Under the pieces are notes generated by a model. That model worked only from the letters and a program-made list of their open reading frames with translations. It made no database searches and was not told where the DNA came from. 64,000 nucleotides of DNA, taken from the NCBI GenBank assembly GCA_024233215.1, contig JACKPW010000004.1, positions 186,001 through 250,000 of the forward strand, written 5' to 3'. The translations under genes and the position numbers were made by a program. Shown one piece after another: positions 1 to 7,710 of the stretch (within the stretch, counting starts at the first letter, position 1; each line of letters begins with the position of its first letter). This DNA is from Verrucomicrobiales bacterium. GTDB taxonomy: Bacteria; Verrucomicrobiota; Verrucomicrobiia; Limisphaerales; J093.

Positions 1-311
1 ACGCCGCGCACGTCGAGGATCGCGATCTTGTCGGTGACGCCCGCGCTCTCCACCAGAACCTCCTGCAGGCTGCGGGCCGGGCCCTGGATTCCGGTGGTGA
101 CCCCCAGGGTCTCGCCGAAGAAATCCTCCAGGCTGCTCAGGCTGCTCAGCACGAGGAGCACCAGCAGAATCAGCGCAAAGTACTTCCACCCGCGTCCCTT
201 CCGGATGATCGTGGGCTGGGCGTAGAGGACCGGCGGCGGTTGAACCGGCGGCGGAGGCGGAGGCGGGGCATCGGAACCGGCCCCATGCGGCTGGTCAGTC
301 GATTGTTCCAT
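1..311 (-). CDS. Signal peptide peptidase SppA-like (S49), N-terminal part, cut by window edge
   Basis: Only the first 103 codons are present; the gene runs off the left edge. The product starts MEQSTDQPHG, has a run of Pro residues (about 16-27), a basic stretch (IIRKGRGWK), and one membrane segment (ALILLVLLVLSSL, about residues 47-60). After this comes KIAILDVRGV, which matches the first beta-strand of S49 proteases (family form KIAVI.V.G.I). A cytoplasmic proline-rich tail, an N-terminal anchor and then the protease domain is the usual layout of SppA proteins, which degrade cleaved signal peptides in the membrane. The catalytic Ser and Lys lie outside the window, so activity cannot be judged. 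It is transcribed away from the downstream fusion gene. Confidence 0.7.
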   Translation of the reverse strand, partial: MEQSTDQPHGAGSDAPPPPPPPVQPPPVLYAQPTIIRKGRGWKYFALILLVLLVLSSLSSLEDFFGETLGVTTGIQGPARSLQEVLVESAGVTDKIAILDVRG

Positions 312-439
312 CGGGACCCCAGCCTAAACGCCGGCTCCCCAACCAGCAAGTGACATCCTCTTCGGCCCGAGCACCCGCCGCCGCCGGTTTCGCGTTGACG
401 ATTGCAGGCATGCGCCCCACGGTTCCGCCCCTGAACGGC

Positions 440-2611
440 ATGACAACCGTCCTCTTCATCTGCACGGGAAACGTGTGTCGCAGCCCCATGGCGGAGGGGT
501 TGTTCCGGCATTTGACGAAGGATCGCGGCGGGTTTCGCGTCCTTTCGGCAGGAGTCGGCGCCGTGAGCGGGATGCGCCCCAGCGGCCACGCCATCAACGC
601 CATGCAGGAACTGGGGATCGACATCAGCCAGCAGCGGAGCCGGGCGCTGACCACCGGTCTCATCCGCGAGGCGGACCTGGTGTTCGGAATGACCCAGGGA
701 CACGTGGATTCCATCGCCCTGATGCATCCGGAGGCGATTGAGAAGACCTTTCTGCTGCGCCACTTCGAGGAAGGGGTGCCGCGCTACGAGCGGGACGTCG
801 CCGACCCCATCGGGGCGCCGCTCGAGGTATACCGAGTTTGTCGCGACCAGATACATCGCGCCATCAAGACCATGCTGAAGCATATCGACAGTGACGCCGC
901 AGACAGCGGAGCGAACCCCTCCGGCGGGACCCCTTCCAGCCCCACCGTGGCCATCGGATCGGACCACGCCGGATTCGAACTCAAAGAGGCCCTCAAAGCT
1001 CACCTGAGCCGGAAGGGAATTGCCTTCACCGATCTGGGTGCCGGCTCGGCGGAATCGACGGATTATCCCGACTACGCCCTGGCGGTGACCCAACAAATCC
1101 ACGAGGGCCGGGCCGGGCTGGGCATTCTGGTCTGTCACACCGGTGTGGGAATGAGTCTCGCGGCGAACAAACAGCCGGGCATCCGGGCGGCCCTGGCGAC
1201 CGAGGAGGAAGGCGCCCGGCTTTCCCGCAGTCACAACGACGCGAATGTGCTTTGTCTGGGCGCACGTTTCACCCCGGCGGAAAAGGCGGCCCGGTTGGTC
1301 GACGTGTTCCTGGAGACCCGTTTCGAGGGAGGCCGGCATGATCGCCGCATCCGCAAGATCGAGGCGGCCCACGCCGAACTGCGACTGGCGGTGATCGATC
1401 CGGAGATTGCGGCGGTCGTCGGGGCGGAGCGAAACCGGCAGCAGGAGAACATCGAGCTGATTGCCAGCGAGAACTTCACAAGCCCGGCGGTCATGGAGGC
1501 CCAGGGCTCGGTGTTGACCAACAAGTACGCCGAGGGCTACCCGCGCAAGCGCTGGTACGGCGGGTGTGAGTTTATCGACACCGGGGAGCAGCTCGCCATC
1601 GACCGGGCGAAGCGCCTTTTTGGGGCCGAGCACGCGAACGTGCAACCGCACTCGGGCAGCGGCGCGAACATGGCCGTCTACTTCGCCTTTCTCCAACCGG
1701 GCGACCGAATCCTCACCATGGACCTGTCGCACGGCGGCCACTTGACGCACGGGAACAAGGTGAACTTCTCCGGGCGATTCTTCGAGGTGGTCCATTATGG
1801 GGTGCGGCAGGACGACGAGCGGATCGATTACGACCAGCTTGCGGCCCAAGCCCGGGAGCACCGGCCGAAAATGATCACCGTCGGCGCCAGTGCCTATCCG
1901 CGGATCATCAACTTCGAGCGCATGTCGCAAATCGCGCGGGAGGTGGATGCCATGTTGCTGGCGGACATCGCCCACATTGCCGGGCTCGTCGCCGCCGGGC
2001 TGCATCCCAGCCCGGTCGGTCACGCGGACTTCGTCACCACCACGACCCACAAGACCCTGCGCGGGCCGCGGGGCGGCCTGATCCTGTGTCCGGAGAAATA
2101 CGCGAAGCAGATCGACTCGCAGGTGTTTCCGGGCATCCAGGGCGGTCCGCTCGAGCATGTGATCGCCGCCAAGGCGGTCTGCTTCCACGAAGCCCTGCAA
2201 CCCGGGTTCAAGGACTACCAGGAGCAGGTTGTGAAGAACGCGGCGGCACTGGCGGCGGGACTGACTCGGAATGGATTCCGCCTGGTGAGCGGCGGCACGG
2301 ACAACCACCTGATGCTGGTGGATGTGGGCGCCCGGGACATGAGCGGCAAGGACTGCCAGATCGCGCTGGACGAAGCGGGCCTCACGGTGAACAAGAACAC
2401 CATTCCCTTCGAGACGCGCTCACCATTCCAGGCCAGCGGCATCCGCGTCGGGAGTCCCGCGGCCACCACGCGCGGCATGAAGGAACCCGAGATGGCGGCC
2501 ATCGCCGACATGATCAGCGAGGTGCTGATGGATCTCGGGAACCATGCCGTGAAGGAACAGGTCCGCAACCGCGTCCGCGAGTTGACCACCCGTTTTCCCC
2601 TGCCCTACTGA
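440..2611 (+). CDS. Triple fusion: LMW phosphatase / ribose-5-phosphate isomerase B / serine hydroxymethyltransferase
   Basis: One uninterrupted 723-aa frame carries three enzymes. Residues 1-150 are a low-molecular-weight protein phosphatase (P-loop CTGNVCRS with Cys8 and Arg14; general acid Asp122 in ADPIG). Residues 169-308 are RpiB (AIGSDHAGFE; active Cys232 in CHTGVG; RSHNDANV; ends EGGRHDRRIRKIE). Residues from about 312 to 723 are a full-length PLP-dependent GlyA (NIELIASENF; PLP Lys538 in THKTLRGPRGG), which makes glycine and one-carbon units from serine. A Gly/Ser/Pro linker (152-168) separates the first two domains; RpiB runs almost directly into GlyA. The frame opens at 350, but homology begins at the ATG at 440; 410 is another option. 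No clear Shine-Dalgarno is seen. An internal GTG at 1391 is in frame but lacks a ribosome site. In Bacillus subtilis the separate genes ywlE, ywlF and glyA lie close together in this order. Confidence 0.93.
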   Translation: MTTVLFICTGNVCRSPMAEGLFRHLTKDRGGFRVLSAGVGAVSGMRPSGHAINAMQELGIDISQQRSRALTTGLIREADLVFGMTQGHVDSIALMHPEAIEKTFLLRHFEEGVPRYERDVADPIGAPLEVYRVCRDQIHRAIKTMLKHIDSDAADSGANPSGGTPSSPTVAIGSDHAGFELKEALKAHLSRKGIAFTDLGAGSAESTDYPDYALAVTQQIHEGRAGLGILVCHTGVGMSLAANKQPGIRAALATEEEGARLSRSHNDANVLCLGARFTPAEKAARLVDVFLETRFEGGRHDRRIRKIEAAHAELRLAVIDPEIAAVVGAERNRQQENIELIASENFTSPAVMEAQGSVLTNKYAEGYPRKRWYGGCEFIDTGEQLAIDRAKRLFGAEHANVQPHSGSGANMAVYFAFLQPGDRILTMDLSHGGHLTHGNKVNFSGRFFEVVHYGVRQDDERIDYDQLAAQAREHRPKMITVGASAYPRIINFERMSQIAREVDAMLLADIAHIAGLVAAGLHPSPVGHADFVTTTTHKTLRGPRGGLILCPEKYAKQIDSQVFPGIQGGPLEHVIAAKAVCFHEALQPGFKDYQEQVVKNAAALAAGLTRNGFRLVSGGTDNHLMLVDVGARDMSGKDCQIALDEAGLTVNKNTIPFETRSPFQASGIRVGSPAATTRGMKEPEMAAIADMISEVLMDLGNHAVKEQVRNRVRELTTRFPLPY

Positions 2612-2639
2612 TCCCCGCCGGTTCCTCCCGGATAACATC

Positions 2640-2676
2640 GCGCCCCCGGCGGCAAACGCTCCGCGGGCGCGTTTTC
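2640..2676 (+). terminator. Probable intrinsic terminator after the fusion gene
   Basis: GCGCCC (2640-2645) pairs with GGGCGC (2665-2670), with further inner G/C pairing, followed by GTTTT. It lies 28 bp past the fusion-gene stop and between converging genes, so it may act in both directions. Confidence 0.6.
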
Positions 2677-2698
2677 CGTTTCGTCCCCGGGATCACAA

Positions 2699-3685
2699 TC
2701 ACCGTCCGAACAACAGCAACGCCAGGGTCCCGAAGGCCGCCGCCAGCAACCAGATCACCAGGACGGCGTCGGTCTGCTTGAGCCCCCGCCGCACCAACCG
2801 GTGGGAAAGATGGTTGTTGTCGCCGACGTAGATCGGCCGGCCCAACCGCCGTCGGATCATCATCACCATGACCATGTCCCCCAGCGGCACGGCCAGCACC
2901 AGCAGCGGCGTCAGCACGGCGAATCGCGCCGGATGATCGAGCGAGTAGAAGTCAGGGAGAATCGCCAGCACCGCCAGCAGATAGCCCACGAGATGACTGC
3001 CGGAATCCCCCAGGAAAGAGGATGCCTTCGGGAAATTGAACGGCAGAAAACCCAGCAGGGCCCCGCACATCAACAAGGCCAGCGCCGTGACGAGATACTG
3101 CCCGGCGACCCCCGAGGCGACCCCGAAGCAGAACGTGGCGATCACCCCCAAACCGGCGCACAACCCGTTCATGTTGTCCATGATGTTGACCGCATTGGTC
3201 ACCACCAGGATCCAGCCAACCGTCACGCCGACGGAGAACAGCAGGTTCGGAACAAACAGCGTCACCCGCACCCCACTGAATGCCACCGCCAAGGCGATGG
3301 CCGTTTGCCCGGCGAACTTCACCCCCGGCGAAAGCGTGTGCCGGTCATCCCACCACCCCAACCCCACCATCGCCGCCGCCCCGAGCAGCACGCACGCGAG
3401 TTGTCCCCCCCGCCGGCTCAGACCATGCCGCAGGCGGTCCACCGTGTCGGGATCGAGCATCCCGGACTGCAGCACCACCCAGGCCGCCAGAACCGGCAGC
3501 AGCAGGCCGGTCAACACGGCGAAACCTCCCGCCAGCGGGATCGGCACATGATGGATCTTGCGGTGACCCGGGGAATCGAGCAAGCCGGTCCGCCGGCACC
3601 AAGCCCGCCAGAAAGGCATCGAAGCCGCCGTCGTAACCAGCCCCCCGAGAAACGAAAGCAGGTAGATCAGGTCCGGGAACTTCAT
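2699..3685 (-). CDS. WecA/TagO/MraY-family undecaprenyl-phosphate sugar-1-phosphate transferase
   Basis: A 328-aa polytopic membrane protein of glycosyltransferase family 4 (MraY/WecA superfamily). These enzymes move a sugar-1-phosphate from a UDP-sugar to undecaprenyl phosphate, starting surface glycan synthesis. Seen: PGHRKIHHVPIPLAGG near the N-terminus, the acidic motif WWDDRHTLSPGVKF, NIMDNMNGLCAGLG (the conserved N..D.-DG loop; Asn-Gly here) and LGDSGSHLVGYLLA. About ten hydrophobic segments and the length suit WecA/TagO. Its ATG overlaps the stop of the upstream glycosyltransferase by 4 bp (ATGA), so the two are translationally coupled. The sugar used cannot be read from sequence. Confidence 0.88.
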   Translation of the reverse strand: MKFPDLIYLLSFLGGLVTTAASMPFWRAWCRRTGLLDSPGHRKIHHVPIPLAGGFAVLTGLLLPVLAAWVVLQSGMLDPDTVDRLRHGLSRRGGQLACVLLGAAAMVGLGWWDDRHTLSPGVKFAGQTAIALAVAFSGVRVTLFVPNLLFSVGVTVGWILVVTNAVNIMDNMNGLCAGLGVIATFCFGVASGVAGQYLVTALALLMCGALLGFLPFNFPKASSFLGDSGSHLVGYLLAVLAILPDFYSLDHPARFAVLTPLLVLAVPLGDMVMVMMIRRRLGRPIYVGDNNHLSHRLVRRGLKQTDAVLVIWLLAAAFGTLALLLFGR

Positions 3686-4851
3686 GGCTCCATTCCCGCC
3701 GCCGCGGCGAGTCGGTGATACAGCCCGGCCAGTTCGGCGACCATCCGTTCCACGCTGAACGACTCCCGCACCAGGGCCCGTCCCCGACCGCCCAACCGGG
3801 CCCGCAGGCCGGCATCCCCCGCCAGTCGTGTGAGCACATCGACCAACCCGGCAACGTCCCCCGGGTGCAGCAGGAAGCCGGTTTCATCCTCCCGACAGAC
3901 CTCCCGCGCCCCGTCACAGTCCCACGACACAACCGGCTTGCCGGCGGCCATCGCCTGGGGCAGCGCCCGGGCCAGCCCTTCGCGACGCGACAAATGCACC
4001 AGCACATCCATCACGCCCACCAGGGTCGGGATTTCCTCCGGCGGTCGCAATCCGCTGAAGACGAAATGACGCTCCAACCCCAATCCCCGGGCCCGGGTCT
4101 CGAGGCGGTCCCGCCACAATCCGTCCCCCACGAGCAGGAACCGCGCCCGGGGGCACGCGCGCACAATCGCCGGCGCCGCATCGAGGAGGTCGTCGTGTCC
4201 CTTCAACCGGAACAACCTGGCGATCTTCCCGATCACGAGATCCTCCGCCTCCAACCCCAAGGCCGACCGGACCGCAGGAGCGTTGGTCGCCTGCAGGTAC
4301 GGGTTCAGGTCGAAGCCGCTGAAGATCCGGGTGAACTGCTCCGGACGTCCTATACCCGCGGCGAGGTATTGCTCCTTCATGGCATCCGCCACCGTGACAA
4401 AGTGGGTGGTGCAACGCGCCGCCCGGCGTTCCGCCGTCGTGAAGAGCCTGTTGGCGGCTGTCCCCTGCCACGGACCGAACGAGGGCCCGTGGATGCCATG
4501 CACCACCAGCGGGACACGGGCGCTCCGGGCGGCGAACCGCCCCAGGATGCCTGCCTTGCCACTGTGCGTGTGAACGAGATCCGGACGCAACCGGCGGAAG
4601 TGGGACGTGAGCCGCCGCCAGCCAAGCAGGTCCTTCCAGGGATGCACCGGGCGCACCAGCGCCGGCTCGAGCACGAGCAACCCGGGGATGCCGGCCACCC
4701 GCGGCTCGAGACTTCCCTCGGGCCCGGTGGTGGGACCGGCAATGAGACTGACGTGGAAGCCTCCCTGTTCCCGGAGGCCGAGCACGGAGGCGATGGTGTT
4801 TTCCTGGGCGCCCCCGACAATGAGCCGCGTGATGACGTGGCAGACGCGCAT
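3682..4851 (-). CDS. GT4-family glycosyltransferase
   Basis: A 389-aa GT-B glycosyltransferase. The N-terminal half has VITRLIVGGAQENT and DLVHTHSGKAGILGR; the C-terminal nucleotide-sugar half has IGKIARLFRLKGHDDLLDA, FLLVGDGLWRDRLE and SRREGLARALPQAMAAGKP. The last motif normally reads E-x7-E; here the second Glu is Gln (EGLARALPQ), a difference worth noting for catalysis. The gene lies 3 bp after the DUF2723/TPR gene and overlaps the WecA-like gene by 4 bp. Context suggests it extends a lipid-linked glycan started by WecA. Donor and acceptor are unknown. Confidence 0.88.
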   Translation of the reverse strand: MRVCHVITRLIVGGAQENTIASVLGLREQGGFHVSLIAGPTTGPEGSLEPRVAGIPGLLVLEPALVRPVHPWKDLLGWRRLTSHFRRLRPDLVHTHSGKAGILGRFAARSARVPLVVHGIHGPSFGPWQGTAANRLFTTAERRAARCTTHFVTVADAMKEQYLAAGIGRPEQFTRIFSGFDLNPYLQATNAPAVRSALGLEAEDLVIGKIARLFRLKGHDDLLDAAPAIVRACPRARFLLVGDGLWRDRLETRARGLGLERHFVFSGLRPPEEIPTLVGVMDVLVHLSRREGLARALPQAMAAGKPVVSWDCDGAREVCREDETGFLLHPGDVAGLVDVLTRLAGDAGLRARLGGRGRALVRESFSVERMVAELAGLYHRLAAAAGMEP

Positions 4852-4854
4852 CCG

Positions 4855-7635
4855 TCACGGCTGCACGCCGGCCCGTGCCAGCTCCGCGACGCGTCGCTGC
4901 ACCTCCTGGTATTCCTGCGTGCCCGGACGTGCGCTTTCGAGGTAACGCCGGTAATGATCGAGGGCCTCGCCCTTCCGCCCCTGCCGCCAGGCGATCTCCG
5001 CGAGCCCATAGTGCACCGCAAAGAACTCCGGCGCCTCCTTGAGCAGCAGCAGGTAGTCCTCCCGCGCTGCATCCAGTTGACCGATCTGCAGCCGGGCGAT
5101 CGCCCGGTTCAGGCGGGCGGAGGGATTGTCGGGTGCCAACGCCAGCAGGCGGTCCATCGAGACCACCGCCCCGGCAAAATCCCCCACCTGGATGCGCAAG
5201 GCTCCCTCATTCAGCAGGGCACTGCGGTTGTCCGGGTTGATGGCCAACTGCCGGGCCAAGGTGGCCAGCGCGTTGGTGGCATCGCGACGATACAGGTAGA
5301 CCTGGGTCAGCGCATCCAGCACATTCGGGGCCTCCGGATGGGCCTGCACCGCCGCCGAGGCCAGCGCCAGCGCACGGTCGAGTTCCCCCTCGCCCAGCCA
5401 GCACATCGCCTCGGTGCTGCGGTACCAGGCATCGGCTTCGGGATTCTCCGGATAAAGCTCATGCACCCGGCGCAACTCCGGAAGGGCCTGCCGGAAGAAG
5501 GAACCGCCCGCCAGCATCCTCCCAAGGCGGAAGGTCCACACCCCTTCGTCCATGGGGCCGTATCCCGTCAACAGGCTGGCCCAAGTCAGGGCCTGCTCCG
5601 CTTCCGACAACGGTCGCTTCAGATCGAGCGGCGGCACTTTCCCGTCCGCCAGCGCCCGGTTGAAGGCCAGGTTCTGCTGGGCCGAAAGATTCCCCGGCTG
5701 GATGTCGAGCGCCTGCTGGAACCGCTTGGCCGCCGCTTCCAACCGCCCGTGCCGCTGCAGCGCAACGCCCCAGTAATCCAGCGCTCGGGCCAAAATCTGG
5801 CGGGCGTAGGTGACCCCGGTGGACTCGCCCAGGCGGGACGTTCCAATCGTGAGAACGGGGCCGGCCGACTCCCAGATTGCCTCGTTGGCGTCCAGGTCCT
5901 CGTCGCTCAATCCGGCCGACGCATCGATGGCGGGGGACCGCGGCTCGACCTCGAACAACAGGCCGCGCTGCACCAACTCCACCTGCTCGAACAGATAACC
6001 GGCACTCGGATGCAGGTAGTAGAGCTGGTTGCTCCGCGCCACCGAAGTCACGAAACGGGCCAACTCCGGCTCGCCAAAGACCTCGTTGGTGCCGCGGTCC
6101 GCCGGCATGGCCGGCCAGCGGCCCGGAAAGCGACGCGCCATTTGCTCGTGGTAGGTGCGGTAGGGGAGCGTCGACGAGAGCATCAGCACATTGCCCCCCG
6201 CGTGTCCCTGGTGCCGGAATCCGGCTTCGGCGAACAGCAGCTCAAACCGGTTGTCGGCGATCAGGCAGGCCCCCTCCGCGGGAAGCGGCCGGGTGAAGAG
6301 TGACGCGAGGCGCGCGAAGTACCGGCCGTCCCGTTCCCGCACCCGGGGATAGTCCCGCACCCCCTGAACCACCGGAGAGGCGGCCGCCGCGACCAGGACC
6401 AGAAAGGTGATCCCTGCGCCCAACAACCGCGCGTTCGCCCCCCCGCGTCGGCGCGAACGCTTGCCGGAACTCCCAAACACCAGAAGCAGGTAGCCGGAAT
6501 AGTAACCCACGGCGAGGGCGGCCAGGAAGTAGAGCGGGAGAAGCGCCGGACCGCCCGTAAGCCCCCGGGGGCCCCACTTCGCACCCAGCAGAATGCTCAG
6601 CGGCCCCACCAGCATGACGATGTGGGTCAGTCGCATGAAGAATGCCATGGCGACGGCTCCGGCCTCACTCGTATCCCCCACATTCACCGGCCACCGCACA
6701 CCCATCAGCAGCACGGGCAGCAGCGTGGTGAATGAAAGCACCAGGATGATCCAGGGAGGAAACGCCTGCAGGGCGTTCTTTTGCGCCACCACCGTGGCCC
6801 GGAGCAGTTCCAGGAACCCCAGGCCCGTCGGTCCCGCCTCGATGGCAGGCAGGAGCAGGTAAAGCAGCATCCCGGCGAGTCCCAGGCCGATCATCCGGCC
6901 GAGGAAAGCCAGCCGGAAGAAGCTGAAGCCACGAATCCAGAGCAGGGCAATCACGAAACACGGCAGGAACGCAATCATCGCGTAGTTGTTCGTGATCGCC
7001 AGGCCATAGACGAACGCGGCCTGGTAGAGGGTTCCATCCCGCTCGGTCAACCGATAACTCAGCAAGGAATGGACCACCCAGCCGAACAGCAGGAGGTCGA
7101 GCATCTCGCCGCTGAACGCGGTGGCATGCTCCCAGAAGGTCAGGGTCAATCCCAGGGTCAGCGCACCAAAAAGCGGCGGCACCCAGGACAGGGGAATGCT
7201 GAGCAACCCGAAATCACTGCGCTCGCGTTGCCGGGCCTCACGGGTGCGGTCATACGTCAGCAAGGCCACGCAACGGGCCAGCAGAACCCCATTCAAGGCC
7301 GCGAGTAGGGCACTCAGGACATTGAGCGACACCGGCTGGATGCCGCTGGGAAGCCAGTGGACCGGCAGCGTCAGCAGCACCAGCAGCGGGGCTTTCAACC
7401 GGGGCAGCCAGTCCCACCCCAAAGCCTGGGCCACGTCGGGCAAATTCCCGGCCCGCAGCCACCGGTTGAGGGTCAGCAGGTAGATCAGCAGCAGTCCCGC
7501 CCCAATCAGCCAGGGTAGCCGGGTCTGATTGAATCCAAGCGACAACTCCTCGTCCTCGAAGTCGGTCGGCTCTTCCAGCTCAGGGGCAACAGGCGGCGGC
7601 AGCGGCTCGTCGCCGGATGATGTGTTTGCTTCCAT
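4855..7635 (-). CDS. DUF2723-like polytopic membrane protein with C-terminal TPR repeats
   Basis: A 926-aa protein. An acidic/proline-rich cytoplasmic head (1-38) is followed by about ten membrane segments (about 39-400), resembling DUF2723 or glycosyltransferase-C type proteins (TFWEHATAFSGEMLDLLLFGW, ITNNYAMIAFLPCF). A soluble part of about 180 residues and then several TPR motifs (about 590-926) follow, for example YWGVALQRHGRLEAAAKRFQ and LNEGALRIQVGDFAGAV. Proteins of this build transfer lipid-linked sugars or scaffold envelope assembly. It is the first gene of the three-gene polysaccharide operon (3-bp gap to the GT4 gene). Enzymatic activity is an inference from family and position. 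Confidence 0.72.
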   Translation of the reverse strand: MEANTSSGDEPLPPPVAPELEEPTDFEDEELSLGFNQTRLPWLIGAGLLLIYLLTLNRWLRAGNLPDVAQALGWDWLPRLKAPLLVLLTLPVHWLPSGIQPVSLNVLSALLAALNGVLLARCVALLTYDRTREARQRERSDFGLLSIPLSWVPPLFGALTLGLTLTFWEHATAFSGEMLDLLLFGWVVHSLLSYRLTERDGTLYQAAFVYGLAITNNYAMIAFLPCFVIALLWIRGFSFFRLAFLGRMIGLGLAGMLLYLLLPAIEAGPTGLGFLELLRATVVAQKNALQAFPPWIILVLSFTTLLPVLLMGVRWPVNVGDTSEAGAVAMAFFMRLTHIVMLVGPLSILLGAKWGPRGLTGGPALLPLYFLAALAVGYYSGYLLLVFGSSGKRSRRRGGANARLLGAGITFLVLVAAAASPVVQGVRDYPRVRERDGRYFARLASLFTRPLPAEGACLIADNRFELLFAEAGFRHQGHAGGNVLMLSSTLPYRTYHEQMARRFPGRWPAMPADRGTNEVFGEPELARFVTSVARSNQLYYLHPSAGYLFEQVELVQRGLLFEVEPRSPAIDASAGLSDEDLDANEAIWESAGPVLTIGTSRLGESTGVTYARQILARALDYWGVALQRHGRLEAAAKRFQQALDIQPGNLSAQQNLAFNRALADGKVPPLDLKRPLSEAEQALTWASLLTGYGPMDEGVWTFRLGRMLAGGSFFRQALPELRRVHELYPENPEADAWYRSTEAMCWLGEGELDRALALASAAVQAHPEAPNVLDALTQVYLYRRDATNALATLARQLAINPDNRSALLNEGALRIQVGDFAGAVVSMDRLLALAPDNPSARLNRAIARLQIGQLDAAREDYLLLLKEAPEFFAVHYGLAEIAWRQGRKGEALDHYRRYLESARPGTQEYQEVQRRVAELARAGVQP

Positions 7636-7710
7636 AGGTTGTGGTCAGCGGGGCCAAGTTGAACCCCCCCGCCCGGTGGTTGGCAAGGCTGGTTTGCCCC
7701 CCGCCCCGGG

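Noticed and set aside
1338..1393. Separate start of glyA inside the fusion (ATG at 1338 or GTG at 1391)
   Set aside because: The ATG is out of frame and soon meets a stop; the GTG is in frame but has no ribosome site, and the RpiB tail runs on without a stop.
170..2308. 712-codon minus-strand frame opposite the triple fusion
   Set aside because: Shadow of the fusion gene; no domain, and it overlaps the SppA-like gene on the same strand in another frame.
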